From contig JBGAPI010000011.1 in NCBI GenBank assembly GCA_044221335.1, forward strand, positions 49,367-113,366: a stretch of DNA of 64,000 nt. Reading direction: 5' to 3'. Below the pieces are notes generated by a model. The model did not search any database. It had not been told where the DNA came from and worked only from the letters and a program-made list of their open reading frames with translations. The stretch comes from JBGAPI01 sp044221335 (GTDB lineage: Bacteria > Pseudomonadota > Gammaproteobacteria > Xanthomonadales > Ahniellaceae). Positions 7,093-15,283 of this stretch are shown in pieces; the first letter of the stretch is position 1, and the number at the start of each line of letters is the position of its first letter. The translations under genes and the position numbers were made by a program.

Positions 7093-9468
7093 ATGATCCG
7101 CTGCGTCCTTGCGCTCTGCGTGATGCTCTGCGCCGCCGCGGCCCACGCGCAGCTGCCGCCGCCGCATCCGCTGGAGACCCGCGCACTGGTCGAGCCCGAC
7201 GCGGTGCTGGCGGCGCTGCCGCCGCTGCGCGAGGCGGCGGAGAAGGCTGGCGACTGGCGCGAATTGGGCCGCCTCGGTCTCGCCGAAGCCAACGCCTGCC
7301 GGGTGATCGCCAACTGGCGCTGTCAGCGCAAGGCGGCGCAGGCCGCGGCCGATGCCCTGGCGAAGGTCGACGAGCGCCTGCTGCGGGTGCGGGCGCTGAT
7401 CCTGCTCGGCCGCGCGCAGTCCAACCTGCACGACTATTCCGCCGCCTCGCGCAACCTCGCGCAGGCCCGCGAGCAGCTGGGCGACACGCCGGCGCCCGAG
7501 GTGCTGGCCGACGTGCTGCTGGCCTATTCCTCGGTCAGCCGCGAGATCGGCAAGTCCGACCTGTGCGTCAGCTACGCCCGCCAGGGGCTCGGCGCGCTGC
7601 CCGAGGGCACCGCCCAGGCGATGCGGGTGCGGCTGTTGCGCAATCTCGCCAACTGCCTTACCGCCAGCGGCCTCGTCAGCGAGTCGCGGCAACGACTGAA
7701 CGAGGCCGAGACCCTGGTGCGCGGCATCGACGATCCCAAGCTGCAGGCGGAAATCTGGCTCGAGGTCGCGCGCTCGTCGCAGTTGCTCGGCGACGCCGCC
7801 ACCACCCGCCGGATGGCCGAGCTGATCGCGGCGCAGGGCGCTCGCCTGCAGAACTCCCAGCTGGGCGGCCTCGCCCACGAGACCTACGCCTACGCCGACC
7901 GCATCGAGGGCAAGCTCGACGACGCCGCGCAGCAGTTCAACGAGGCGCGCGCCTCGTTCGAGGCGCTGTCGCTCGACCGCGACCAGCTCCGGGTGGTCCG
8001 CGCGATCGTCGACCTCGAACTCGCCCGCCCCGGGTCGCCGGGGCTCACGGCCGCGGTCCGGCGGCTCGACAAGCTCTACGACAGCGTCGCCGCCCGCGAC
8101 CGTCGCGAGGCCGCCGACGACTTCGACGAGCGCCAGGCCTACATCGAGCGCGAGGGCGAGCTCGCGACGCTCTCCGCCCGTTCCGCGCTGGAGGCCGAGC
8201 GCGCCGATCGCCTGCGCCACGAGTCGCTGCTGACCCGGATCGTCGCGGGGCTGGCGCTGACCGTGGCGCTGGTGCTGGCCGTGCTCTACCTGCTGCAGCG
8301 CCGCCTCAACCAGCGGATCGAGCGCGCGCACCAGCAGCGGCTCAACACGATGCTGCGCACCAGCCACGACATCCGGAATCCCCTGCAGGGCATCCTCGGC
8401 GTCGCCGAACTGCTGCTGACCAAGCCGCTGCCGCCGGACCAGAAGCAGCTGGTGCATGCGATCCGCGATGCCGGCGTCGCGTTGGGCGACCTTGCCCAGG
8501 ACCTGCTCGACAGTGGCCGCCTAGAGTCCGGCAAGCTGCGCCTGTCGCCGCGGCCGACCTCGCTCGCGCAGCTGGTCGACGGCCTGGCGACGCTGAACCG
8601 CACGATCGCCAGCGAACGCAAGCTCGGCTTCGAGGTGCAGGTCGATCCCTCGTTGCCGGCCAGCATCGAGGTCGATCCGCAGCGCCTGCACCAGGTGCTC
8701 GACAACCTCGTCGGCAACGCGCTGAAGTTCACCGAGCGCGGCGGCGTCCGGGTCGCGCTCACCCGCCTCGAGACCGGCGATCTCGCGCGGACCCGGGTGC
8801 GCTTCGAGGTCACCGATTCCGGCCCCGGCATCGCCCCGGCCGACCTCGCCCGCCTGTTCGCGCCGTTCGAGAAGGGGAGCGCCGGTGAACGCCACGGCCA
8901 GGGCGCCGGCCTCGGACTGTCGATCGCGAAGGAACTGGTCGAGCTGATGGGCGGCGATCTGCAGGTCGACAGCGGGATCGGCCGGGGCACCCGCTTCCAC
9001 TTCGAGCTCGACCTCGCCGTCACCGTGGCCCCCTCGCCGCAGGCCGTCGAGAACGTCGAGCCGCCGCCGAGCGCCTCGCTCAACCTGCGGGTGCTGATGG
9101 TCGACGACGACAGCTTCCAGCTCGAGCTCTGCGCGAGCTTCCTCGAGGCGCTCGGCTGCCGCGTCCAGCGCAGCCGCAGCGGCCAGGAGGCCCTGGTCGA
9201 GGCCGGTATCCGCCAGTTCGAGGTCGTGCTGATGGACTACGAACTGCCGGACATGGACGGCCATGAACTCGCCAACCGCATCCGCAGCCTGCAGATGACC
9301 GGGCAGCAGCGGCCGCGGCTGATCATGCTCTCCGGTCACCCGCCGTCCGCCGAGCGCGGCCTCGACTTCGTCGACGCCTGGCTGGTGAAGCCGGTCAGCC
9401 TGGAGCGGCTGCGCAACGTCCTGCTGCGGCCGCTGCCCGAGGTCGAGGTGGTCGGGCAAGCCGCATAA
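7093..9468 (+). CDS. Hybrid sensor histidine kinase with helical-repeat periplasmic sensor
   Basis: 791 residues. A signal peptide (MIRCVLALCVMLCAAAAHA) precedes about 350 residues of alanine-rich helical repeats resembling TPR units. One transmembrane helix follows near residues 380-400 (IVAGLALTVALVLAVLYLL). HisKA carries H425 in SHDIRNPLQGI, an unusual HDIRNP rather than HEIRTP box. HATPase_c shows LDNLVGNALKF, DSGPGIAP and GAGLGLSIAKELV. A C-terminal receiver has D715 in LMDYELPDMDG and the conserved Lys in LVKP. Likely a membrane sensor relaying to an unlinked HPt/regulator. No output gene is adjacent; lptF follows 200 bp downstream. Confidence 0.9.
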   Translation: MIRCVLALCVMLCAAAAHAQLPPPHPLETRALVEPDAVLAALPPLREAAEKAGDWRELGRLGLAEANACRVIANWRCQRKAAQAAADALAKVDERLLRVRALILLGRAQSNLHDYSAASRNLAQAREQLGDTPAPEVLADVLLAYSSVSREIGKSDLCVSYARQGLGALPEGTAQAMRVRLLRNLANCLTASGLVSESRQRLNEAETLVRGIDDPKLQAEIWLEVARSSQLLGDAATTRRMAELIAAQGARLQNSQLGGLAHETYAYADRIEGKLDDAAQQFNEARASFEALSLDRDQLRVVRAIVDLELARPGSPGLTAAVRRLDKLYDSVAARDRREAADDFDERQAYIEREGELATLSARSALEAERADRLRHESLLTRIVAGLALTVALVLAVLYLLQRRLNQRIERAHQQRLNTMLRTSHDIRNPLQGILGVAELLLTKPLPPDQKQLVHAIRDAGVALGDLAQDLLDSGRLESGKLRLSPRPTSLAQLVDGLATLNRTIASERKLGFEVQVDPSLPASIEVDPQRLHQVLDNLVGNALKFTERGGVRVALTRLETGDLARTRVRFEVTDSGPGIAPADLARLFAPFEKGSAGERHGQGAGLGLSIAKELVELMGGDLQVDSGIGRGTRFHFELDLAVTVAPSPQAVENVEPPPSASLNLRVLMVDDDSFQLELCASFLEALGCRVQRSRSGQEALVEAGIRQFEVVLMDYELPDMDGHELANRIRSLQMTGQQRPRLIMLSGHPPSAERGLDFVDAWLVKPVSLERLRNVLLRPLPEVEVVGQAA

Positions 9469-9572
9469 GGCGTCTCTCGGCGCGCCGGGGCGGCAAGGTC
9501 GATCGCTCGGGGGACCTCGGCAGCAGCATCCGGCCGGCACGGATGCCCGCGGGCCGAGATCCGCTCGCCGCA

Positions 9573-9598
9573 ACCCCGGATGAACCGTAATCCGGGGT
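9573..9598. repeat. Inverted repeat between hybrid kinase gene and lptF
   Basis: ACCCCGGAT, an eight-base loop, then ATCCGGGGT: a perfect 9-bp stem. It lies 104 bp after the kinase stop and 70 bp before lptF. No T-run follows. It may be a factor-independent-like terminator or a copy of the dispersed CCGGAT...ATCCGG repeat also seen at 39909. Confidence 0.4.
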
Positions 9599-9668
9599 CC
9601 GCTGGCCCCCTCGACGCGCAGGCAATATGCTGCGCGACCCCTCCTGACCGGCCCCGCCCCGCCAGCCG

Positions 9669-10790
9669 ATGCTGCGCATCATCGACCGCTATCTGCTGCG
9701 CGAACTGAGCGCGGCGTTCGCCGTGGCGATCGCCGTGATGATGCTGATCGCGGTCGGCGGCAGCCTGGTGATCGCGCTGAAGCGGGTCGCCCGCGGCCTG
9801 TTCCCACCCGGCGTGCTGATCTCCCAGGTCGGGCTGCGCTCGCTCGAGGCGCTCTCCTACGTGCTGCCGCTGGCGCTGTTCCTGGCGGCGCTGCTGGCCT
9901 ACGGTCGCCTCTACCGCGACGCCGAGATGCCGGTGCTGGCCGGCTCCGGCGTCTCGGTCGGGCGCCTGCTGCGGCCGCTGTACCTGCTGGCGGTGCCAGT
10001 GATGATCGCGCTCGGCATCAACGTGTTCTGGCTGTCGCCGGCGGCGCTGCGCACTGCCGACCGCCTGGTCGAGGCGGCCAACCGCTCGCTGCTGGTCGCC
10101 GGCCTCGACGCCGGCGAGTTCAAGGACCTGCCGGGTCGCAACGGCGTGATCTTCGTCGGCGAGATCAGCGACGATGGCAGCAAGTTCGGTCGGGTGTTCG
10201 TCCACGACCTGTCCAAGGGCAGCGAGGACATCATCACCGCCGCCCGCGGCGAGCTGTACTTCGACCACCCTGGCGGCGCGCGCTTCCTGCGCCTGACCGA
10301 CGGCTACCGGGTGGAAGGCGAGCCCGGCAAATCCAACTACCGCGTGCTGAAGTTCAGCCGCAACGACATCGAGCTGCCGGAGCCGGACGCCAACGACGAC
10401 AACCGGCCGCAGAAGCGGATGAGCACCGGCGCGCTCGCCGCCAGCGGCAAGGCGGCCGACCGCGCGGAACTGCACTGGCGCCTCGCGTTCCCGATCTCGG
10501 CGCTGCTGCTGGCGCTGCTCGCGGTGCCCCTGGTGCGGGCGCCCCCGCGCGAGCCGCGCTGGGGATCGCTGTTGATCGCCGTGCTGGTCTACGCCGTGTA
10601 CTTCAGCGCGCTCTCCGTCGGCCGCGGCCTGCTCGCCGACGGCAAGCTTCCGCAGCAGGCCGGCCTGTGGCTGCTGCACGCGCCGATGCTGCTGGTCGCG
10701 TTCGGCTGGCTGGCACGGCAGGGCGCCTTCGTGCGCGGACCGGGTGCGGCGGCCACGCCGGTGCCGGCGCGGCCGCGGGGCAAGGCATGA
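9669..10790 (+). CDS. lptF: LPS export ABC transporter permease LptF
   Basis: 373 residues, normal length. It begins MLRIIDRYLLRELSAAFAVA, the characteristic YLLREL start of LptF. Transmembrane helices cluster near residues 15-35, 55-80 and 100-125. A periplasmic beta-jellyroll region follows (roughly 130-270: GVIFVGEISDDGSKFGRVFV and ARFLRLTDGYRVEGEP). Three more helices end the protein (LHWRLAFPISALLLALLAVP...). LptF pairs with LptG and the LptB ATPase to extract lipopolysaccharide from the inner membrane and pass it to LptC/LptA. Its stop overlaps the lptG start by four bases (ATGA), implying translational coupling. Confidence 0.95.
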   Translation: MLRIIDRYLLRELSAAFAVAIAVMMLIAVGGSLVIALKRVARGLFPPGVLISQVGLRSLEALSYVLPLALFLAALLAYGRLYRDAEMPVLAGSGVSVGRLLRPLYLLAVPVMIALGINVFWLSPAALRTADRLVEAANRSLLVAGLDAGEFKDLPGRNGVIFVGEISDDGSKFGRVFVHDLSKGSEDIITAARGELYFDHPGGARFLRLTDGYRVEGEPGKSNYRVLKFSRNDIELPEPDANDDNRPQKRMSTGALAASGKAADRAELHWRLAFPISALLLALLAVPLVRAPPREPRWGSLLIAVLVYAVYFSALSVGRGLLADGKLPQQAGLWLLHAPMLLVAFGWLARQGAFVRGPGAAATPVPARPRGKA

Positions 10791-11863
10791 TCCGTCGCAC
10801 CGACTGGCTGATCGGCACCCAGGTGCTGGCGGCGATCGCACTGGTCTGGCTGCTGCTGATCGGCTTCGACCTGGTGCAGAACTTCGCGGCGGATGCCAGC
10901 GGTGCGGGCAAGGGCGGCTACACCGTCGGCACGGTGGCGCAGAGCCTGGCCTGGACGATGCCGCGCCGCGCCTATGTGCTCTACGTCTACGCCGCCGTGA
11001 TCGGCGCCGTGCTGGGCCTGGGCTCGCTCGCCGCGACCTCGGAGATCACCGCGATGCGTGCCGGCGGCCTGTCGAAGGGCCGGATCGCGGGCTCGGCCCT
11101 GCTCGCGATCGGCGTCGTGCTCGCGCTGGTCGTCGCGATGGGCGAGACCCTGGCGCCGTTCGGCGACCATCGGGCGGAGCAGATCGAGGCCGGCGCGAAG
11201 GAGAAGGACCTGATCGGCACCGGCAAGAACGGCCTCTGGAAGCGCGAGGGCAACCAGCTGATCCACGCGCTGCACGGCCGAGTCGGCAAGAACGGCGTCG
11301 AGCTTGCCGACCTGCGCGTCTACGGCTTCGACGACGGTGGTGCGCTCACCAGCATCACCAGCGCCAAGCGTGCCGCGCAGGTCGACGGCCAGTGGCACCT
11401 CTACGACCTGTCCCGGCAGCAGTTCGGCCACGAGCAGATCAGCACCACCACCGCGGCCGACGAGCTCTGGCCGGTCATCCTGGAGCAGCGCCTGCTGCAG
11501 GTCTCGATCGTCAAGGCGGAAAACCTCGCGGTGACCGATCTTCGGCTCAACATCGACTACCTCGAGCGCAACCAGATGAACGCCGACGAGCAGCGCAGCG
11601 CGCTCTGGCAGCGGATCTTCTACCCGCTGGAGGTGCTGCTGCTGGCCGCCTGCACCCTGCCGTTCGCGTTCGGCGCGCTGCGCTCCGGCGGCTTCGGACT
11701 GCGCCTGATGATCGGCGTCGTGGTGGCGATCGTCTGGCAGGTCTTCGCGCGCTCGGTCGTGACCTTCGCCGGCGTGTACCACGTCGACCATCGCCTCGCG
11801 CACGGCCTGCCCTGCGCCTTCCTGCTCATCGTCGCGGTCAGCTACTTCCGGCGGCGGGCGTAG
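10787..11863 (+). CDS. lptG: LPS export ABC transporter permease LptG
   Basis: 358 residues from the ATG at 10787 that overlaps the lptF TGA. The frame is open further upstream, but that part lies within lptF. The start MIRRTDWLIGTQVLAAIALVW is followed by VGTVAQSLAWTMPRRAYVLYVYAAVIGAVLGLGSLA and TSEITAMRAGGLSKGRI, the coupling-helix region that contacts LptB. A periplasmic jellyroll follows (about residues 120-250) and then C-terminal helices including LEVLLLAACTLPFAFGALR. It is the obligate partner of LptF in LPS export. Confidence 0.95.
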   Translation: MIRRTDWLIGTQVLAAIALVWLLLIGFDLVQNFAADASGAGKGGYTVGTVAQSLAWTMPRRAYVLYVYAAVIGAVLGLGSLAATSEITAMRAGGLSKGRIAGSALLAIGVVLALVVAMGETLAPFGDHRAEQIEAGAKEKDLIGTGKNGLWKREGNQLIHALHGRVGKNGVELADLRVYGFDDGGALTSITSAKRAAQVDGQWHLYDLSRQQFGHEQISTTTAADELWPVILEQRLLQVSIVKAENLAVTDLRLNIDYLERNQMNADEQRSALWQRIFYPLEVLLLAACTLPFAFGALRSGGFGLRLMIGVVVAIVWQVFARSVVTFAGVYHVDHRLAHGLPCAFLLIVAVSYFRRRA

Positions 11864-11870
11864 CCGCCGG
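11848..11870 (+). terminator. GC-rich hairpin over the lptG stop
   Basis: CCGGCGGC, seven bases, GCCGCCGG: an 8-bp perfect stem whose loop contains part of the lptG stop codon. There is no T-tract, so intrinsic termination is doubtful. Confidence 0.3.
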
Positions 11871-12036
11871 CAAAGCGGGACGGCGGCGCGCAAGCCGGCG
11901 CGGCGACGAGGCCCTCCGCCGGAACGTGTCCCGCGCTTCCGACGTCCCTGGCTCCGCCGGGCGATTCCCGTTGCCCGGGCTTGCGCCGCGCCGCGCCGCC
12001 GTGTCCAATCGGCCGGATCAAGGGAGAGAGAAAGCG

Positions 12037-12813
12037 ATGAAGGACAAACAGGAAATCGTCAGCAACTGGCTGCCGCGCTATACCGGCAAGACCCTCGACA
12101 GTTTCGGCCAGCACATCCTGCTGACCAACTTCGGCGGCTATCTGCATCTGTTCGCGAAGATGGTGAACGCGACCGTCGAGGGCCTGGACAAGCCGATGCC
12201 CTCGGCCACCGGCGACGGCATCACGATGATCAATTTCGGCATGGGCAGCGCCAACGCGGCGACCGTGATGGACCTGCTGACCGCGATCTCGCCGAAGGCG
12301 GTGTTGTTCCTCGGCAAGTGCGGCGGCCTCAAGCGCAAGAACGAACTCGGCGACCTGGTGCTGCCGATCGCGGCGATCCGCGGCGAAGGCACCTCCAACG
12401 ACTACCTGCTGCCCGAGGTCCCGGCGCTGCCGGCCTTCGCGCTGCAGCGCGCGGTCTCGACCATGGCCCGCGACCTCGGCCACGACTACTGGACCGGCAC
12501 CGTCTACACCACCAACCGCCGGGTCTGGGAGCACGACGAGTCGTTCAAGGAATATCTCCGCAAGACCCGCTGCATGGCGATCGACATGGAGACCGCGACG
12601 GTGTTCTCCGCCGGCTTCGCCAACGAGATCCCGTCCGGCGCCCTGCTCCTGGTGAGCGACCAGCCGATGATCCCGGAAGGCGTCAAGACCGAGGCATCGG
12701 ACAGGAAGGTCACCGAGAAATTCGTCGACAGCCACATCCAGATCGGGATCGAGGCACTGAGACTGATCCGGCGCCACGGCAAGAGCGTGAAGCACTTGCG
12801 GTTCGACGAGTAG
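12037..12813 (+). CDS. amn: AMP nucleosidase, short form
   Basis: 258 residues from the ATG preceded by AGGGAGAGAG. It shows the nucleoside-phosphorylase fold signatures LFLGKCGGLKRKNELGDLVLP and the ribose-binding CMAIDMETATVFSAGFANE, plus SDQPMIPEGVKTEASDRKV. These match the catalytic domain of AMP nucleosidase, which hydrolyses AMP to adenine and ribose 5-phosphate in purine salvage. The protein is about half the length of E. coli Amn and lacks its N-terminal regulatory domain, a known short form in Xanthomonadales and Bacteroidetes. It stands alone after lptG and converges with the lipoprotein gene. Confidence 0.85.
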   Translation: MKDKQEIVSNWLPRYTGKTLDSFGQHILLTNFGGYLHLFAKMVNATVEGLDKPMPSATGDGITMINFGMGSANAATVMDLLTAISPKAVLFLGKCGGLKRKNELGDLVLPIAAIRGEGTSNDYLLPEVPALPAFALQRAVSTMARDLGHDYWTGTVYTTNRRVWEHDESFKEYLRKTRCMAIDMETATVFSAGFANEIPSGALLLVSDQPMIPEGVKTEASDRKVTEKFVDSHIQIGIEALRLIRRHGKSVKHLRFDE

Positions 12814-12956
12814 AGCGGCAGGGCCGCTCCCCATCGATAGCGGTTCGCCCCCGCGCGCGATGCGGTGTCGATCCGCGATGCCGGGCCGAGGCGGAGCCGG
12901 GTGAGGGCCGCCCCCCCGGCACGGGGTCTGCGGTCATTTCGACCCCGAGGTGGATT

Positions 12957-12997
12957 CATCCGGCGCAGCCGGATGCGAGGAATTCGCGCAGCGAATT
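12957..12997. repeat. Double hairpin between convergent genes (REP-like, possible terminator)
   Basis: Two adjacent perfect hairpins: CATCCGGC-GCA-GCCGGATG (12957-12975) and AATTCGC-GCA-GCGAATT (12981-12997), both with the same GCA/TGC loop. Read on the minus strand, the second hairpin begins two bases after the lipoprotein stop. Paired hairpins with identical loops suggest a REP/BIME-like element that could terminate both convergent genes. Confidence 0.6.
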
Positions 12998-12998
12998 G

Positions 12999-13322
12999 CT
13001 ACCAGGTGAAGGTCAAGCCCACGACCGTGGGCTCGGCCGCCCGGTCCTTCGGATTGAACTCGACACGGCAGTCGACGCCCTGCTTCGATTCCGACGCCAG
13101 GCCCTGGTCGAAGACCACGAAGGTCGAGACCTGAATGATGTCGTCGCCGTCGTGCTTGGCCTTCGACAGCATGTCCTTCTTGTCGAGGACGAAGGTCTTG
13201 CCGCTGAGCTTCTCGCCGATCGCCCGCTCGCACGTGGCGACGGCACGGTTCTCCATGCCCTTGCCGCACCCCGCGAGGATCAGGGTGGCGCCGACTAGCG
13301 CCGTCGTGATGAGCCTCGTCAT
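12999..13322 (-). CDS. Small lipoprotein of unknown function
   Basis: 107 residues. A lipobox LAGC after a short hydrophobic segment (MTRLITTALVGATLILAGC) puts the lipidated cysteine at 19. The residue after it is Gly, which favours outer-membrane sorting. The mature part has two further cysteines (ATCERAIGEKL and VDCRVEFNPKD), a possible disulfide, and a predicted alpha/beta make-up ending VVGLTFTW. No family was recognised. It lies between a double hairpin (downstream) and a 135-bp gap to the glutaredoxin gene. Confidence 0.75.
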   Translation of the reverse strand: MTRLITTALVGATLILAGCGKGMENRAVATCERAIGEKLSGKTFVLDKKDMLSKAKHDGDDIIQVSTFVVFDQGLASESKQGVDCRVEFNPKDRAAEPTVVGLTFTW

Positions 13323-13457
13323 AGATCCGCCTTCCCTCGAATCTGTTCACGGAGACTGCGCGCGGACGTCGTGCCCGCACGGCGGTCGCTCCGACCGTGC
13401 GGAAACTCTACACCCCCCGAAGCTGAATGTGGCGGGAGCGAAAGTTCGCCGACACGA

Positions 13458-14381
13458 TCAGTAACGCGGCACCGCCGGATCGACCTCGCGGCTCCAGGCG
13501 TCGATCCCGCCCTCGACATTGAACACCTTGCTGTGCCCCTGCGCGACGAAGTGCTCGGCGGCGCCGCGACTGGAATTGCCGTGGTGGCAGAGGAACGCGA
13601 TCGGGGCGTCCTTGGGCAGCGCATTGAGCTCCGCGAGCGCGTCCTGGTCGAGCGCCTTCGCGGCCGGAAACGGGACGCGCTCGCGGTCGAACGGCGGGCG
13701 CACGTCGTACACCCGAAGATCGCCGCGACGGAGGCGCTCGGCCAGCTCGCGCACGGCCAGCGGCTGCACGCCGGCCGGCGCGTTCGGGTTGAACAGCGAC
13801 AGCCCGCCCCCCTGCACCGTCTCCACCCAGTCGATCACCAGGCCTTCGGCACGTGGCGCCGACAGCAGGTCGAGCAGCACCGGGATGCCATTGGCCTCGG
13901 CCACGATCTCGTTGCCGCTGGCCGGCTTCAGCTGGAATTGCGCGCGATAGGCCTTGTCGATGCTGAGGTGCAGCGCATCGCCTTCGGCGTCCTCCAGCGC
14001 GGCGCGGATCGCCGCCGCCGCGGCGTCGGTGATGGTCAGCGTCGGCACATGGCGCGCCGGCTCCGGCAGGCCGAGCAGGCGCTGCAGTTCGCCGCTGTTG
14101 ACGCTCTCGGAAATGATGTCGGCGCCGCCGACCAGCTCGCCACGCACGTACAGCTGCGGGATGGTCGGCCAGTTGCCGTAGAGCTTGATGCCCTCGCGGA
14201 TCTCCGGGTCGGCGAGCACGTCGACGCTGTGGTAGTCCTCGACCAGGCCGTTCAGCAGGCCCGCGGCGTGCGCGGAGAAGCCGCAGCGCGGCGAGTGGCG
14301 GGTGCCCTTCATGAACAGCACCACCGGGTGGGCGGCAAGCAGGGCTTCGATGCGGGAACGGGTGGCAGGGGCGAGGGACAT
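13458..14381 (-). CDS. Grx4-type monothiol glutaredoxin fused to an IscA-like and a rhodanese domain
   Basis: 307 residues in three parts. Residues 1-105 are a monothiol glutaredoxin with C33 in RCGFS, MKGTRHSP before it and WPTIPQLYVRGELVGGADI after. Residues about 113-205 (LTITDAAAAAIRAALEDAEG ... GLVIDWVETVQGGGLSLFNP) resemble an A-type Fe-S carrier but have no cysteines. Residues about 210-307 are a rhodanese with C265 in FLCHHGNSSRG. Monothiol glutaredoxins carry and deliver [2Fe-2S] clusters. The fusion is known in Xanthomonadales and suggests combined Fe-S transfer and persulfide chemistry. It stands alone on the minus strand. Confidence 0.88.
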   Translation of the reverse strand: MSLAPATRSRIEALLAAHPVVLFMKGTRHSPRCGFSAHAAGLLNGLVEDYHSVDVLADPEIREGIKLYGNWPTIPQLYVRGELVGGADIISESVNSGELQRLLGLPEPARHVPTLTITDAAAAAIRAALEDAEGDALHLSIDKAYRAQFQLKPASGNEIVAEANGIPVLLDLLSAPRAEGLVIDWVETVQGGGLSLFNPNAPAGVQPLAVRELAERLRRGDLRVYDVRPPFDRERVPFPAAKALDQDALAELNALPKDAPIAFLCHHGNSSRGAAEHFVAQGHSKVFNVEGGIDAWSREVDPAVPRY

Positions 14382-14608
14382 GGACGGACTCGGGTCGGGT
14401 GCCGGCGCGCGGCGTATCCGTCATTGTAGGGGGCCGCTGGCCGGGCCGCCCGTTCGAAACTCCAGGAGCGCGGACTCCCCGTCGTTGCGGGTCCGGCACG
14501 ACCGCCGCGCAACAGGCGTGCGGACGGGTGCAGGCCGGGATCGCGTTGCCCGCGCCGGCCACGGCGCCCATCGTCGTGCCGGGACGGCACGACGGGTCGC
14601 CGCCGACT

Positions 14609-15280
14609 TCAATGCGCCGGCGCGGCCAGCAGCTCCCGCACCACCGGCAGCGCCGCGTCGGACCACAACGCGTACTGCGCCCCCCCCGGATGCAGGCCAT
14701 CGGCCGCGAGGGCAGCACCGGGGCGACGCGAGATCGGCGTGATGTCGACGAAGCGGACACCGCGACCGCGGCAGATCTCCGCGGCGGCACGGTTGAACGC
14801 GTCGGTCTCGGCCGCGATCTTCGCCGTGTCGCGACCGCTGTCGTGGCCAAACCGGGTCACTCCCCAGTCCGGGAAGGACAGCACGAACACCCTTCGCGGG
14901 TCGCCGCCGGCATAGCCGATGGCGCGCTCCAGCAGCGCGCTGAACTGGGTGCGGTACTGGTCGAGCGGCCGGCCGCGGTACTGATTGTTGACGCCGATCA
15001 GCAGCGACACCAGCCCATAGGGCGGCGTGGGCGGGTGCGCGTCGAGTGCCGCGGACAGCTCGTCGGTGGTCCAGCCGGTGCGGGCGATGATCTCCGGCGG
15101 CGCAACCTCGGTGCCGTCGGCCGACAACCGCGCGGCCAGCTGCACCGGCCAGCGCTCCGGTTCCTGCACCCGTTCGCCGATCGTGTACGAATCCCCGAGC
15201 GCCAGGTAGCGCACGCCGCCGGCGTGCGCCGTCGACGTCGCGAGCGTGCCTGCGAACAACATCGCCAGGACGGCCCGCAA
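14609..15280 (-). CDS. Secreted SGNH/GDSL hydrolase
   Basis: 223 residues with a signal peptide (MRAVLAMLFAGTLATSTAHA). The SGNH blocks are clear: block I LALGDSYTIGE, block III LLIGVNNQYRG, and block V DGLHPGGAQYALW with the catalytic Asp-His. The family are periplasmic or outer-membrane esterases/lipases acting on acyl esters or acetylated glycans; no substrate can be inferred. It begins three bases after the aminotransferase stop, so it is probably translated from the same transcript. The following 227 bp up to the glutaredoxin start show no gene. Confidence 0.88.
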   Translation of the reverse strand: MRAVLAMLFAGTLATSTAHAGGVRYLALGDSYTIGERVQEPERWPVQLAARLSADGTEVAPPEIIARTGWTTDELSAALDAHPPTPPYGLVSLLIGVNNQYRGRPLDQYRTQFSALLERAIGYAGGDPRRVFVLSFPDWGVTRFGHDSGRDTAKIAAETDAFNRAAAEICRGRGVRFVDITPISRRPGAALAADGLHPGGAQYALWSDAALPVVRELLAAPAH

Positions 15281-15283
15281 GGC

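Noticed and set aside
5871..8888. Plus-strand open frame of 1005 codons across the Band 7 and hybrid kinase genes
   Set aside because: Antisense to one gene and out of frame with the other; composition is typical of GC-rich shadow frames.
13371..14429. Plus-strand frame of 352 codons opposite the glutaredoxin-rhodanese gene
   Set aside because: It is a shadow without domains; the minus-strand protein has CGFS and rhodanese motifs.
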